DNA of 64,000 bases, from NCBI RefSeq assembly GCF_041260155.1, contig NC_091932.1, forward strand, positions 4,053,501-4,117,500, read 5' to 3'. Each line of letters begins with the position of its first letter. Position 1 is the first letter of the stretch. Positions 46,460 to 60,100 of the stretch are shown piece by piece. Source of the stretch: Ptychodera flava. Its lineage: Eukaryota > Hemichordata > Enteropneusta > Ptychoderidae. The translations under genes were made by a program, and so were the position numbers. The notes under the pieces are model-generated. The model saw nothing but the letters and a program-made list of their open reading frames with translations, did no database searches and was not told the origin of the DNA.

Positions 46460-49400
46460 ATGATCAAGTCTGTTACGTATTACATGGGACATATGATGCT
46501 TTACTTAGTTTTTTTTAACAAATTTATCCTGATAGCAATGGATGAAGCTGGTAGGAAGTAGGGTCATATCAAATATTTTCATTTCAAAAATGAAATACCT
46601 ATCTTATAAAATCCTACTCAGACATGTCAAAGTGTGTAGGCAAACTTGTCTGGCTTCATTTTCTGAAAAAAACCCTCTCTGCAGGTAATGAAAATTGTAG
46701 TCTACATCACATGCATGTCATCAAAGACATGGCTGACATGGAGGGAACACAAAACCATCTTGTTTATACTGTGTAGATTCGTTTTGCTCATGCTAAGGTG
46801 CTTAAACTTAGCTTCAGGTAGCATACATGTAGCTACTTTAACCATAAAGTGGTAAAATCACTCCAACTACCAAAGTACTTTTCTCTTCCAAAAGCATGAG
46901 ACATTTTGTTAAAAATTTTTGCAAATTATGAATAAGGCTAATTGAGAATAAAAATCTAAAAAAATATATTTACAAACATTTATCTTAAAATATATAGATA
47001 AAATTTCAGAGGTCGGACCAAATCTATTCATTGTTTGATGGTCTCTAGACCAGTGTGTCAAATAAAGTCCATTGGTACTGCAGTCAAGGTACTGTACTCC
47101 TTATTTGAATGTCAAGTGTATAAGTAGTTCTCGTCTATTTGAGTATTCATGCTGTGAAAGGATTCTTAGCTCGACACTTGTACCAGTTTGATTTTCTTGT
47201 TTCTGTTTGAATACATGTTGAATGCAAAGTCCATTGTACAACCTCTTTAATTTGTAAAGATCATTGAGTTGACAGAAAATCAGGAAAAATTATGTAAATG
47301 CCGATTTTGCAAAGTACATGTACACTTGAGTCAAGACCAGTGTACAAAAACATCTATCTTCAGTCTCTGCATATTAAATGTGATGACTTCAGTTATTATA
47401 GTAATTGTGTAAAAAAAAAGTTTTTACCATCTTTCATTTTATAAAATTGTATGTTACTATATGAAATAGTCTCTATGTTTTGACAGATGAATGGTCCAAT
47501 GAATGTTAGTCTCTATGTTTTGACAATAGATGAATAGTCAAATGGCTGTTGTTCTGTTACAGGTGTTTGGTGAATATTTGCTGAAGTTGTTTTATCAAAA
47601 CAAGAGTTTCATTTAAATAACTCTCTACCAAGAATCACTGAATGTCATACTGGTACTGCCATATGCTTTGCACTGTACTGTAAATTTGTACAATATTTCT
47701 CAAGAAGTTGATTTCACAGTAACTTGCCATTCAAAGACTGCCATAATTAAATATGTATTAGTATCACACCAATCAAAACTTAGACATAGGTCATTGTTTT
47801 TGGAATTTATGGTTGCAATAAAGTATAGATAATAAAATAAAATAATAATCTAAATGGTTGTCAGTATTTTCTTCTCCCGATGGTGCCTTCATCTCCATTC
47901 TCACCTTATTTTACATGATTGAAATTTGATTTGGTATGTGTGTACATATTTACTGTACCAGTATATGTGTGCATATTCCATCATAAATATTCACAACAAG
48001 TTTGATGCATTAGGCAATCAACATCCCAGCTGATGCTCTTTCAATCAAAGAGCCAAACATTTACAGGGAACATTTTGATGCAGCTGCTATGGATTCCATT
48101 GATTAATGTTAGAACCATGGATGTTACGTGTACAATGTTATGTACATTCTTGCTTTTTAAGTCTGTTATGACAATAGATAACCCAGCAGAGAGTATTTAC
48201 ATGATGACTTTCATTTATCAATCTTAGTTACACCATTACAATTACTGCTATTATTGTGATATATATTGATAGCGTAGTACTACATGTAATAGCATAGGAT
48301 TGGAATACATGTTGAGGTATGTCTGCATTTGAAACCATTGGTGATGTACTCATTGATACACAATCTTGTAATGCTATGTCATCACCATCAGATAAATTAT
48401 TGGACACAAGAGACTGATATGACACAAGACTGTTTATTACAGCAACATCGATGGCTTTAAATGATACATCTTTATTATATTTACATTAAATAGCTTTTAT
48501 TTAATTGAGAAAAATGTAGAGGCCGGACGGCATCAAGTTAAGTACATGCATACTTGGCTGGAATCTGGAGTTTTGGAAACATACAATCATTTAGTCAATA
48601 CTACCATTGTTTCATTCAATGTAAACTAATGTTATACAAATGTACATTTAGTATATCCTACTTTGTTTCCTTGGAAAAAGACCAATGTAAGCTAAATGTT
48701 GTACTAATCATTGAGCTACTGGACAGAATAAGATTGGACGGAAGATGGATTAATTCTAAATATTTCTTCTATGTTCAAAGAATACATTTTTCTATATGCA
48801 GTAATAAATAAATATTATCATTATCATGCATTTCCTATACATAAATACTATACATAAAATACTGCACAAACACTTTAACATGTATGTAAGAGGAATATTA
48901 AGTTTGTGTGTAAAGACATTACTGGTGGAACTGTACGCGCACAAAGAGAATATCAGTGAGACACATTAAATCTAACGTAGGTGTGGGTTATTTGGGTTTA
49001 CGTAAAGCTGAGCCATTCACATGGTCTCTTGTCAGAATACATGGTGCATGAACATTGATAAACAATGTATGAAAAGACTCACAAATAAATAATTGATAAA
49101 TATTACAAGATAAAATGTAAATGAATCTCAAACTGGAATGCTACCTTGAAATTTCTTCAAGAAATGAAACTTTCTATTTATGATGTAATAGTGAAATTTT
49201 CACAATTCTAAATCATAATGTAAAGATCCAAGATTAATACACTGTCACATTGCAAGTTTATGTTTTAAATCCATGTCACAACGAACACATTTTAATTTCC
49301 TACTCTATTTGAAATAAAATGCTACTTTCATTCAAAACTACACAATGAAGAGACAAAAATTTGGAATGGAATCGTGATAATACTTCTGAATGAATGGTAG

Positions 49401-49549
49401 ACAAGAAGATTCAACTGTGTTCAATGATTCATCCATTGTGTTATCAACAAATTCACAAATGTGTGTTGGTACTTGGTAAATACTTCCTACTGAAAGCACT
49501 CTACTAGTTGAATGGGGACAATAACTAAACCAGGATTACTGATATACAG

Positions 49550-50030
49550 CAGTGTTGCAGCCAGGAATTTTAAACCAGGGACAGTGTCCCATTTTTTGTT
49601 CATTTTAGGGGACATTTTGCACATTTTGGGGACAACATGCATCAGTTGTAAATCAAATTTGTATTACTTTGTAACAAATCAGTTTCACAGAACAAAACTC
49701 AAGCTACTGGCACCACGTTGCTATGCTTGAATTTCAGCCACGTAATTTTAGCAGTATACTGTATCTGCCTCCAACCAGAGCTCAGTCAGACTACAAGTAA
49801 GTTATAATATCAAGTGCACTTCTAATCACAGCTCTGAAAGTGTGGAAATATACACCTCAAAATAATCACGCAAAACAAAGGTCATCGTTAGTGACAGATA
49901 TTACTTGCAGACTACACCCAACACAGTCAGCTCATGAGTGTGCCTGAGGTGGTACAGTATGTGACAATGCGAGACAACGGGTTTGATTTAGGGGACACTG
50001 TTGCAAGGGTACATTCTGGCTGCAACACTG
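49550..50030. mobile_element. hAT-like MITE
   Basis: cagtgttgcagccaggaat at 49550 is mirrored by attctggctgcaacactg ending at 50030. A second inverted block (cagtgtccc / ggggacactg) lies just inside. CAGTG termini are typical of hAT elements. Flanks read tatacag and tatacat, a nearly matching target site. Noncoding inside. Confidence 0.5.
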
Positions 50031-51061
50031 TATACATGTGATCTGAAATCAGTGAATAGCAGAGTTGAACCATAGGACTAATCACCAGATGACAAATAGG
50101 AGTTATTTACTGTCAGACACATACTTGAAAGTCATGTTGCATTTCAAGACTAATTAATAATGCATGAGAACTTTGAATTATTTGAGAAATCAGTTACATG
50201 TACACATGTAGTAGGTGTCCTGAAATGTGTTCAAAAATTTGTTTAGAACACTGTTGGCCTCATGTCCTGCTTACAGAGACAAAAAAATTCTCAATTCTCA
50301 TAGTTTTCTTAGTTTTCTTGAGTTCTTTTTCGTTGACATTCATTATGAGTCCACAGTAGATTCTGTAAGAATATTTCATTGCTTCTTTATGTTCTAAATA
50401 TACAGAAACAGTAAGTATTTCATTCATTAGTGTATTCACATGGATTGACAGAACAATTTTAGGTTTGTGTCAATGATTGAATTGCTGTCCCCTCTCATTA
50501 ATCAATCAATACAGATGAAGCATGCAGTATTATTAAAATATCACTAACACAAGAAATCAAGTGTGGTATTGATAACGCGACTACTAATCCCTTCTACGGT
50601 ATTGAATTTTATTCTACTATTCTGTTATCAAAAACAATGCATAAACTCTTACATTTATTATTAGGAAACCTGTAAATTAACAAGGTCCATACACTCTCGT
50701 CACATCATTTTATATATCATGTTTACAATATCATGACCAATTATTCAGTGATTTTCAAATATTGTGTGTGGCTTTATCAATTTTCCAGGACTACCCACAA
50801 TTCAATTTAAGGATTTTTCAAGGACTTTCTAAGAGACTTTAAAATTCAAAGACTATCCATGAGCATACTGGACCCTGAATTAAGATAGTAAAACAATGAC
50901 AAATTCTATTTTTAAATTATACAGACGGAGTCACAATATATTGATATGATTAAATGCAAGACTTCAAACACTATAACTGTCTGGGAGGTAAATGTATGTA
51001 TAAAGTGACATAGAAGTTGGAATGGTTTCTCGTAGACTTTACAAGAAGTACATGATGTACT

Positions 51062-51067
51062 TTTATT
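51062..51067 (-). terminator. putative poly(A) signal of the adhesion GPCR gene
   Basis: AATAAA on the minus strand, about 115 bases after the stop at 51180. It would give a short 3' UTR; further signals exist downstream near 48470. Confidence 0.4.
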
Positions 51068-51179
51068 GATATTTGGCAGTGTTTTGTGTTTGAGAAGATT
51101 ACTTCATTGGCAATTCCTTTGTTTGGCAGTCTTGTCTCCATGGAGATGGAACTGGTAGCGCAACCTTTGAGGTTAGAAT

Positions 51180-54100
51180 CTAGCAGTTCACTATTTCAAC
51201 CTGTGAAAGAAGAGAAAAAGATCTGAATAATTCAACTGTCAAGATAATTACACTCTCTAGAGGTTAGGAGAGATGAGATGAGATGTCATGATGACAGTGA
51301 CTTGGTAAATATCATGTACAATCAGTGTTACAATACTAGAAATTCTGTTATTCTAATTATAATAAATCGCTGATGATTTTCATTCTTCTTAGCTTTGGAG
51401 ACTGAAAAACATTTTTGGGTTGCCTCCAATGATTGGACAATTAATTCTTATTTCTAATGGACAAGGATTACTTGCATATGTGAAATAATATTGAAAAATT
51501 CACGTCATTTATCCTGAATAAGAGAACTGAAACCATATTGGCAATCAACAACAAAATCTACATCAAGTAAACTTGGAATACTTTCAAGGAAATACATCTA
51601 GATCTAGGTAAGAATTAAACGCCCTAAGCGGAAGTTGTGGGAGAAATATGTCAGAAAAAGAAGGTTTGTGATTCATAAGAGAATACGGAAAATAATTATA
51701 TGGACCCAGGGTGAAAGCTAGTAGACAGTCAAACACCATACACTGAAATAATTTTGTTGAGTTTTAAAAATCATTTTGGTGGTGACAGGTCAGTACAAAC
51801 ATTTGAAATTTAATGACTTTGTGAATAAGACATACTCATGTATGCCTCTATTAGGTCACAACCCCTCTAAGGGACCATGATTAGGCCAAGCATACATTTT
51901 GATGATGGTTAAAAAAGATAAACGTAACTAATGTTATTGTGCACTTGTTGACTGTGAATGAACTTGTAAAACTATCTCTGAAACAAGGGAGAATTCATGA
52001 GAGTCCAAGATACTAAAACTATGTTTTTCAAAGAGTGTCTAAAACTAGACTATCAAAATTTCATATCTGAAAAAATTGACAAGCTTTTATGAAAGACGAT
52101 GGGATCCACAAGAACACAGACTGCAAGTGGCTAGTTGGAACAGTATTAGCATAAGTAACAGCTGCATTATATTTTCCTTGTAAATTGTATCTTTTTGAAC
52201 ACATTCCCATGATATTTCGTAAAGAGACTTGGAGAACTTGAAACTGAACTTAATGCTGCTCGGACTCTAACTGCTGGGTTTACTGGAGATCAAAAAGTCA
52301 TCACCGTACTCATTGGTGTGATTCCATCATTTAAAGACATTATCCGATTCAAGACTTACCATTCATAATTAAGTCATGGCAATCACAAATGAAAATATAC
52401 ATTCTTAACAAAGCAACAATTTGAAAATGATCACTGGGAAAATTAATACATAACAAATACTTTAATTTGAGGACAATAAGGTTTCAGGAATGTGATAACC
52501 TCTCTTGTAATGAAATCACACAAAAATTTCCTTTAAAATCCTTAAAAATCAATTGTTCAGCTTTTTATTCCACATTGTCTGACCAGCAAGGAGAACACCT
52601 ACCTTCCCTTCATGATAGTATGTCACATACTATCAATCTAAATTTCAACCATACTTCTAATTCAGAACATACCCTTGTTTAAAGGACAAGCAAAATATCT
52701 ACCACGCTGTCTCACTGAATTCCAAATTGAAGATTATATCATCAAATAGCATGATTTGAGCTTCAATATTTTTTTTACTTTGATCAAAATTTGCAAGATC
52801 TAAAGTAATATTGTTAATAACGATCACTTTAAAATTTCAGAATAAATGAAAGGCTTCAATGCATTTTGTGAACGAAAAATTTTATATCATTCAAAAGCAG
52901 ACCTATGGGTCACTGTCTTGGTGCAAAGTACTCTGGGTAGCCAGGCTTGGCGAGTTGTCATACATGAAGCAAGCAAGGCCCATCATCACCCATTACAGAG
53001 AAGAATATCATTCATATATAAAAATATCTTGTATGAATTGCAAACTGTCACTTTCAATCAATACTATATTTCTCTATATTTCTCTGCATAACTTACGGGC
53101 CCAGCCCTATTGTGATATTACTTGAAGAATTACTACTCAGTACAAGTGCTGTATCTGTTACACAGTTACAGGTCTACCGGGACTAAGAGTCCATTCCACT
53201 ACAACAGATGATTTCAGTAATTTCAAGACCTGCAAACTAATCGTGCTTTGCACTATTGTATAATCTCACTGCGGAATTCCATATTGCATATTAAAATACA
53301 AGAGTATGGATTTATCCATGACAAGTTACAATTATTTCAGTTCAAAACAGTATGGAGTATGGATTAAAAGTCAAAGCCAGCATACATGTAAATCTTTCCT
53401 TGTAGCTGAGATTGTACAAAAAAAAATTACTCTGATATTCATGAATTTTACACATAAATGTGTCTATGAACTCAAATGTAGATCCTATTCATTAAGGAAT
53501 CCCCAGAAACCATCAAACCTAAACAACTCAACTCACCTTATGATTTATTCTTGGTGGGAAAAGTGTTACAAGTTTTCTTTTACACTTCATGGCTGATATG
53601 CTTTCACTGATCTTGAGCATTAAAACTTGGCCTAACTTATCAATATCAACTTTGGCAATGACATTCATACCATCATTATTTTGCAATAGATTATAATACT
53701 TCTGGGTGTTCTATCACTAGATAGGGTAGGTATATAATCTTAATCCATAAGACGACAACAAGGTAGTATAATGGTTGCTGTCTTACTCTTAGAGAAGGGT
53801 GAGCAAAAAGGAGGATCTGTCAATAGAGGGCGCTCTTAGTATTCTTGACAAATGGTTCACTTGTGATTGTGTGTATTAAAGATAACGTGCATGGTTACAA
53901 TATTGCCAACTCTTTTAGTTTACTGATAATAGTTGAGGCACAGTCTACACTGAAGGGTAACAACCAGTAATGTTATGCACTGTGACCTTGAGCATGGATA
54001 GATGTAATGACAAGTTTACAAAAGTAGTTTAAAAGACAAGAATGGGCTCCGATTGACTCTTATAACTTCGTCAATACAATTGTGCTAATTATCTAAAAAT

Positions 54101-57100
54101 AATACACAATAATTGATAACACCTTACATCATCTTCTTCTTCAACGGTGCCTGGCAACGGAGATGATGGAGATTTATAGGATGAAGTCTAAAAAGGAAGA
54201 GAAATAAGATTCTAGTTCGGATGTTGAAGTATTGATAACTGTAAGGAGTGAGGAAGATGATGTCTTTGAAATACAATATTTTGTCATTAAATGTTTAAGT
54301 GCTTTGCCATGCACACCAACCACCACTGTTTGGCCCAACATATTGTAATCAATGGTTTGACCCAAACCTATTGTTACCGATGGTTTGGCCCAAATCTCCT
54401 GTTATCAATGGTGAGTGTGGACCTGTTTTCTAGGAACTGGGGGGGGGGGGGTGAAATTTTACTGTAAATTTAATGCAGAGCAGGGTGTGAGAACCGTTTG
54501 ATAAATTCTCATAAATTATGTCACCAGAGTGCTTTTAGAGTCTTCATGACTTTGCTTACTTGGAAAATAAAGTCAATATTCAAAGCAACAAAGACTTACG
54601 TCTTGTTTATCCTTCAGTTTAACGATGGAAGTACTGATAACACTGTCATCATCCTTGATCAGATTTTCACCTGCTGAAGATAAGAAATGGAAAAAGAGAG
54701 AGTAATGTTGTGAACTCAGAGAAAAGAGTTTTCATCATGATTTTAGTATTGTTGTCTAGGCAACACAATTCCCAAGTCTATGACAGTGTTACTGTCAAAA
54801 TTAATTTTGTAAGCATTGGTACATGATTTGAACAAGTTTTGTATACACACTGGACACAAATGAAAAATAAATGTTTTTTAATAAAGTGTGATTATTACTA
54901 AATACGATTTTTAGCTGCTTTCTTCACCCTTATCATGACACTTTGTGGGCAACAAATGCGTGTAAAAAGGTACTTTGTATCTGAATGACAATATGTAAAA
55001 TACAATCCACTTTGACCTCATTTCCTTTAAGACATTGTATAATTTCACCATTCATTGTTATCTGTCACAGCTCATGATTGTAATACCATGTGACTTAACC
55101 CTTTCACCCCCAGTTCCCTGTATATAGGTCCAACTTTACCATAGAAAACAATGGATTTGGGACAAACTATGGTGGTGAAAGGGTTAAAGTGTTGTTTTTG
55201 AAATCTTTGGAAATTCTCACTGTATTTTAGAGACTGTAGTGAGTTCTGTGTCTCCCTTCAACATCATTACTTCTGAATCACAAGATTTGACAAATTGCAT
55301 CTAGGTTTTATTGATTTCAACACCGCCAACTCAAACTAAACATAGGGCCAAAGTCCCTGAAGCTACTATAGACATGGGTACAAAATTAAGTATTTCCTGA
55401 CTGTATGAAATTATCTCACTTAGGTCATCCTAGGGACATGTAAACCAAATATTAAAGCTGTCTGACCAGCGGTTTTGAAAAAACAAGCGACTCAACAGTT
55501 GACAGAGCTCTGCTGTGTTATGTAGAGAATAACCTTTTGTGACACATGTATTGATGAAGAAGGTGGATATCTTTGATAGCTCATTTCAGGATGGCCTGAC
55601 CAAAAATGGAAAAAAATTCTGTAAAAATACAGATTTGCATATTTCATCAGACTATATTAGTCTATAACACCAAATAAACGAGAGTTAATTACGTTCTAAT
55701 TAAAGTATAAAGACTTGCTTAAATCAAAATTTACGTCATAAAAAACAGCATATCTGTCAGGTTATAAAGAATCTTGAGCTGGTTATCTTTTACTATCAGT
55801 ATTTGCATCCTATATAACCAAGCACATTTTTTAACTTTCAAATTAACATTGTAAGTAAGTTCTGTTGAATAAGTTGAGACTGTACGTACTCAGAGAAAGC
55901 ACACTGAAGAGACAAATGTTTGAAACTTAAGAAGTTCAAGGTCATCAAAAGCATTATAAGGAATCATGTTACACTTTCATTGCACTGTTTACACAGCTTG
56001 CATAAGTGCTATAAATAGCACATGAAGAATCTTACAGCCCAGCTTTACCATAAAAACCCTATCACTTTGACCACTCTTTTAATTGACCACTCTATTTTTT
56101 TCCTCAAAAAGTAATCTTATTTTATCCTTACCAAGTCAACCATAAATGGAAATTAGAACTTCCTCTATCTCTATTTATTTGACCACCCTATCATAACAAA
56201 CTATTTTAAGCAAATTCTTTAAGATAACATAAATGATGGTTCAAATATATCAAAGTTGGGATTCAGGAAAGTTGCCTTTTCATGTTTTAATCCTCAATTC
56301 ACTATGACTGTCAAAAACAGTTGAACTTTCTGATAATTCCACACTAAATTTATTTTGGCTTTGATGATTTCCTAATTAATTCAATTATTTAAAATCATAT
56401 TATTATTTCTTTCTGGGTGAATTGATAGGGTTTGTACAGTACAAGAATTACATAAAATGTAGTCAAACTTTGACCAAAAATGACAAAAAATTTCCTTAAA
56501 AATACACATTGCAATGCATATTTCATCACAATTTGAACAAATCTAAGTTGGGTTACCCCTAGGGACCTGTATACCAAATAACAAGCTGTCTGACCAGCGG
56601 TTATGAAGAAGAAGATTTTTTACCAAAAACACCTTTTTTGGCATTAATTTGCCTATTTTCAACAATATCAAAAAATTAAAAAAAAATAGTTTCTCAAAAT
56701 CATATTTTTCATCTACACAAGAAATATCAAATCAGTAAGTACTGCGGTTCTCAAGATATTTGAGTGGACGGACGCCTCACAAACGGACATACATACATAC
56801 ATACATACATACATACATACATACATACATACATACATACATACATACAGACTGACGACGGACGCCGGACGGATACCCATCCCAATAGCTTCTATAGACT
56901 ATAGTCTATAGTAGCTAAAAAACAACTGAATCCTGCATACAGGGAGAACTTCATTGATTCTGATCACAGTTTTGTATTTTCAAAGAAACAATAAATCATT
57001 GTATAGAGTATGGAATAAAATGTGCAAAAAAAGAAGCAGATATGACAATTAAAGTGTACAGAAATAAATTAATAATTAATATTGGTTCTCACAGGATTGA

Positions 57101-60100
57101 CTTCCTTTCCTGTTGAATGAAGCTGGTGAACCACGGCCAAAATCTGACTGATCTGTGGATTGCATGGATGAACTGAAAGATGTCACAGCTGTCTTGGTTG
57201 TCCTGTTAGCTGTCTCATATCCTCCATGCTGCAATAAGAAATCACTCAATTGTTGAGGGGGGTCTCTCATCTACAAAGACTGATTCAGCCTAATGTAAAG
57301 TCTTCAGACAAATGTATCAGTAAGTAGAATTGCCATCATTTGATTCTGCCTTGCTTGAAATTTAGTTGCTTGCATACAATTGTTTGTATCTTACTGTTCT
57401 TTAGTTGTCACTTTCATCAATGATCAGTTTGGATTCTGCAAGTTCAATCTCCATGTAGTGAATTCTCAGAATACATCATATATCATTATATTTGAATATC
57501 AATTTTGTCAACAGACATTTGTTGAACACTATGCCATTTTCAACCATAAATACAAATCAGAAAACAGCAATGAATTCATTTCTGATGATATAACTTACAG
57601 TTCCAGATGTTGATGTAACAAACTCTCCTCTTGCCAAGGCCCGTTTTTCTTTCTTTCTTTGATAAGCAGCACGCACCTTTAATGAGTTACACACAATTCT
57701 ATGTCAGTTCTCCCGTATGTGTTATAAATTGTGTATATGACAATAGATTTAGAAGAAGGACCACATTTGATGGCAGGGATTTGTTTGGCAGAAGAACCAA
57801 TGGGGAAACCATGTGAATAGTTTTATTAATTTGTGGAATTCAGTTGAAGTATGGCATAACAGAACACTGTAAGTATAAAGTATTACATAATATTCCAAGG
57901 TGAGTGTGTACTTTGTCAATAACTGACACTATTTCCTGCAAAAGTGTAATAGTGCAATAGGTGACAAAATACCAAATCTGACAGGGTGCTTTAAGATTTA
58001 AAATATTTGAGTCTGCAAAATGATTTCAATTTTTCTTGCAAATGTCAACAGTTAAGAGTTGCTGCATCATGAGAGAATGGAATAGCCATAGCCCTAGCAA
58101 TAGTAAACATCTGTAAAATAAGAATAAAGACATAATACTTTCTGTCCCAAGTTGATTGTAATCTGTGATAGTTACCTCTGAGTTGAATGCACATTGAAAT
58201 AAGAATATGAAGAATCCTTGAAGTGAGTTGAAGATAGCAAACAGATATTGGAACACCAGAGATCCTTCATCCACAGCAAACAGACCAAACACCCAGGTCA
58301 GACCGAGAATCGGCAATAACACCAATGCTCCTTTGACACCAGCCCTGCATGGTTGATACATGGGATGTAATTAGTGTTCCTAGCATATGACAACATTTGC
58401 ATACTTGGATTTAATATTGGGTTGAATGTTGCAGTGGAAAGGCCATTAGTAACATGACTGTATAATGTTGATTACTTTTGTTGAAATATTTAATTGTAAG
58501 TCTGAAGTAAAAGACAGGAAAATGACTGAATCATTAATTGATGGCTGTGATATGTCAATGGTAGGTTGTCACAAATTACATCATATATATGTAGCTATAG
58601 GACACTATGAGATCTGGTCTGTTGATCTAAACCTGACTGCAAACCAACTGCTTGTTAAAATCATTGCCATGTGTGACAACAGTCTTATTTTACAGTGACT
58701 TGATCTAGTGAATAACAGCAAAAATATGACATGGAGATATCAAATTATTTCATAAGATCACATTCAATCTCTTGTAGAATTTTTGTAGCAGAACTTCATC
58801 ATGAAGTTGCAGTTGTAGATGCATATTAGGAGAGATTGACTGTGCACTTTGGTGTTCAAAGTAAACAAATCACAGAAACAAGTATACATTTTGTAAATTT
58901 CTTAAATAGCCATTTAGGATGAGTAACAGTGGAATCCGATTGTCTAGTGCAGCTACCACTGATATATTTTGTCAAAGGCCAACTGGAGTGATGCTCTGTT
59001 CAACATAATAGTCACAAATGATAACAAAGATTACAAAGTCAGCTTGTAACACACGTACTAGCTGAATTCATGATGATAGTGTTCATATCATTATGGAAAT
59101 GTTATCATGAGTTGGGCTACCTTTCAGTAAAGATTTGTACAGACGCACCGTGCAACCTCGAAGGAACAATTTGAACTGATGTATGGTTGTGTTGCTGATT
59201 ACATCATATTCACAGTGTTTTCATGGAAATGAAAACAGCAAACTCATTTTACTTTCAACAAACTTTTTGGTTCTGTTACCTGTTGAAAAATTATTATTGA
59301 ACTCACATTGGTTGTTGCAAGGTTGTTTTTTCATTGTATGCATGCCAATTAATAATGCTACACTTTGTCAAATGTTGTACCATGATGTTGATTTATGAAA
59401 AGAATTTTACAAACTGATCACATGATGTGGTCTGATGTTTAAGCATGTTAATGTATGGTCGGTATTTTACAAACTTGACATGATTAATAAAGACTTACTT
59501 GATGTGATCATATTCCTTTTCTTTCTGCATCTTGGCTGAATTGATGACAATTCTGACCACCATCCCTAGAACCACCAGGTTGACCACTATGATCAACAAG
59601 GCTGGAGCCACAAATGACCAGATTTGACCACTAGCAATATCCAACCAGCAACTAATAGGAAAAAAACATTGCAGCTTTACATTACAGTGCTTATTACGAG
59701 AGCAAAGTGTAATGACTAGGGATTGCTAATGATTCATAATAATTGTTACAAACTCATTTTTCACTTAATACTTCATGTAATCTACTTTTTTGGTTGATTT
59801 GCCAGAGGCCTACAAACACAAAGAAGAGAATGTATTTCTTAATGTTGCTACCATGATGCACTGTTCCCATCATATCATTTATACATCAATAAATCCATGT
59901 CAGATATTGGCCTTTTGGTGTCTACAGTGACCATATAGTGACCACTATATTGAGATGGCCTTTCTATTTTTGGTATATAAAATATTCTATTTTCGGCGTA
60001 TGTGGTGTGCTAAATGGTGAATTTAGGAACAGATACAACAGCAGTAATAAAGTTCAACATCACAGATTTCTTGAAAATCAGGATACATCCATTCGATTCC

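Larger units (their letters stand above)
42397..51061. other. gene-free stretch between the convergent genes
   Basis: AT-rich sequence that may include alternative long 3' UTRs of both genes: plus-strand AATAAA near 47817 and minus-strand AATAAA near 48470 and 48498. It contains three MITE-like elements (separate entries). Short two-copy tandem duplications are present at 44211-44284 (ctttgaaaaatactttgtga) and 47467-47545 (tagtctctatgttttgacag). No coding exon was recognised. Confidence 0.4.
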
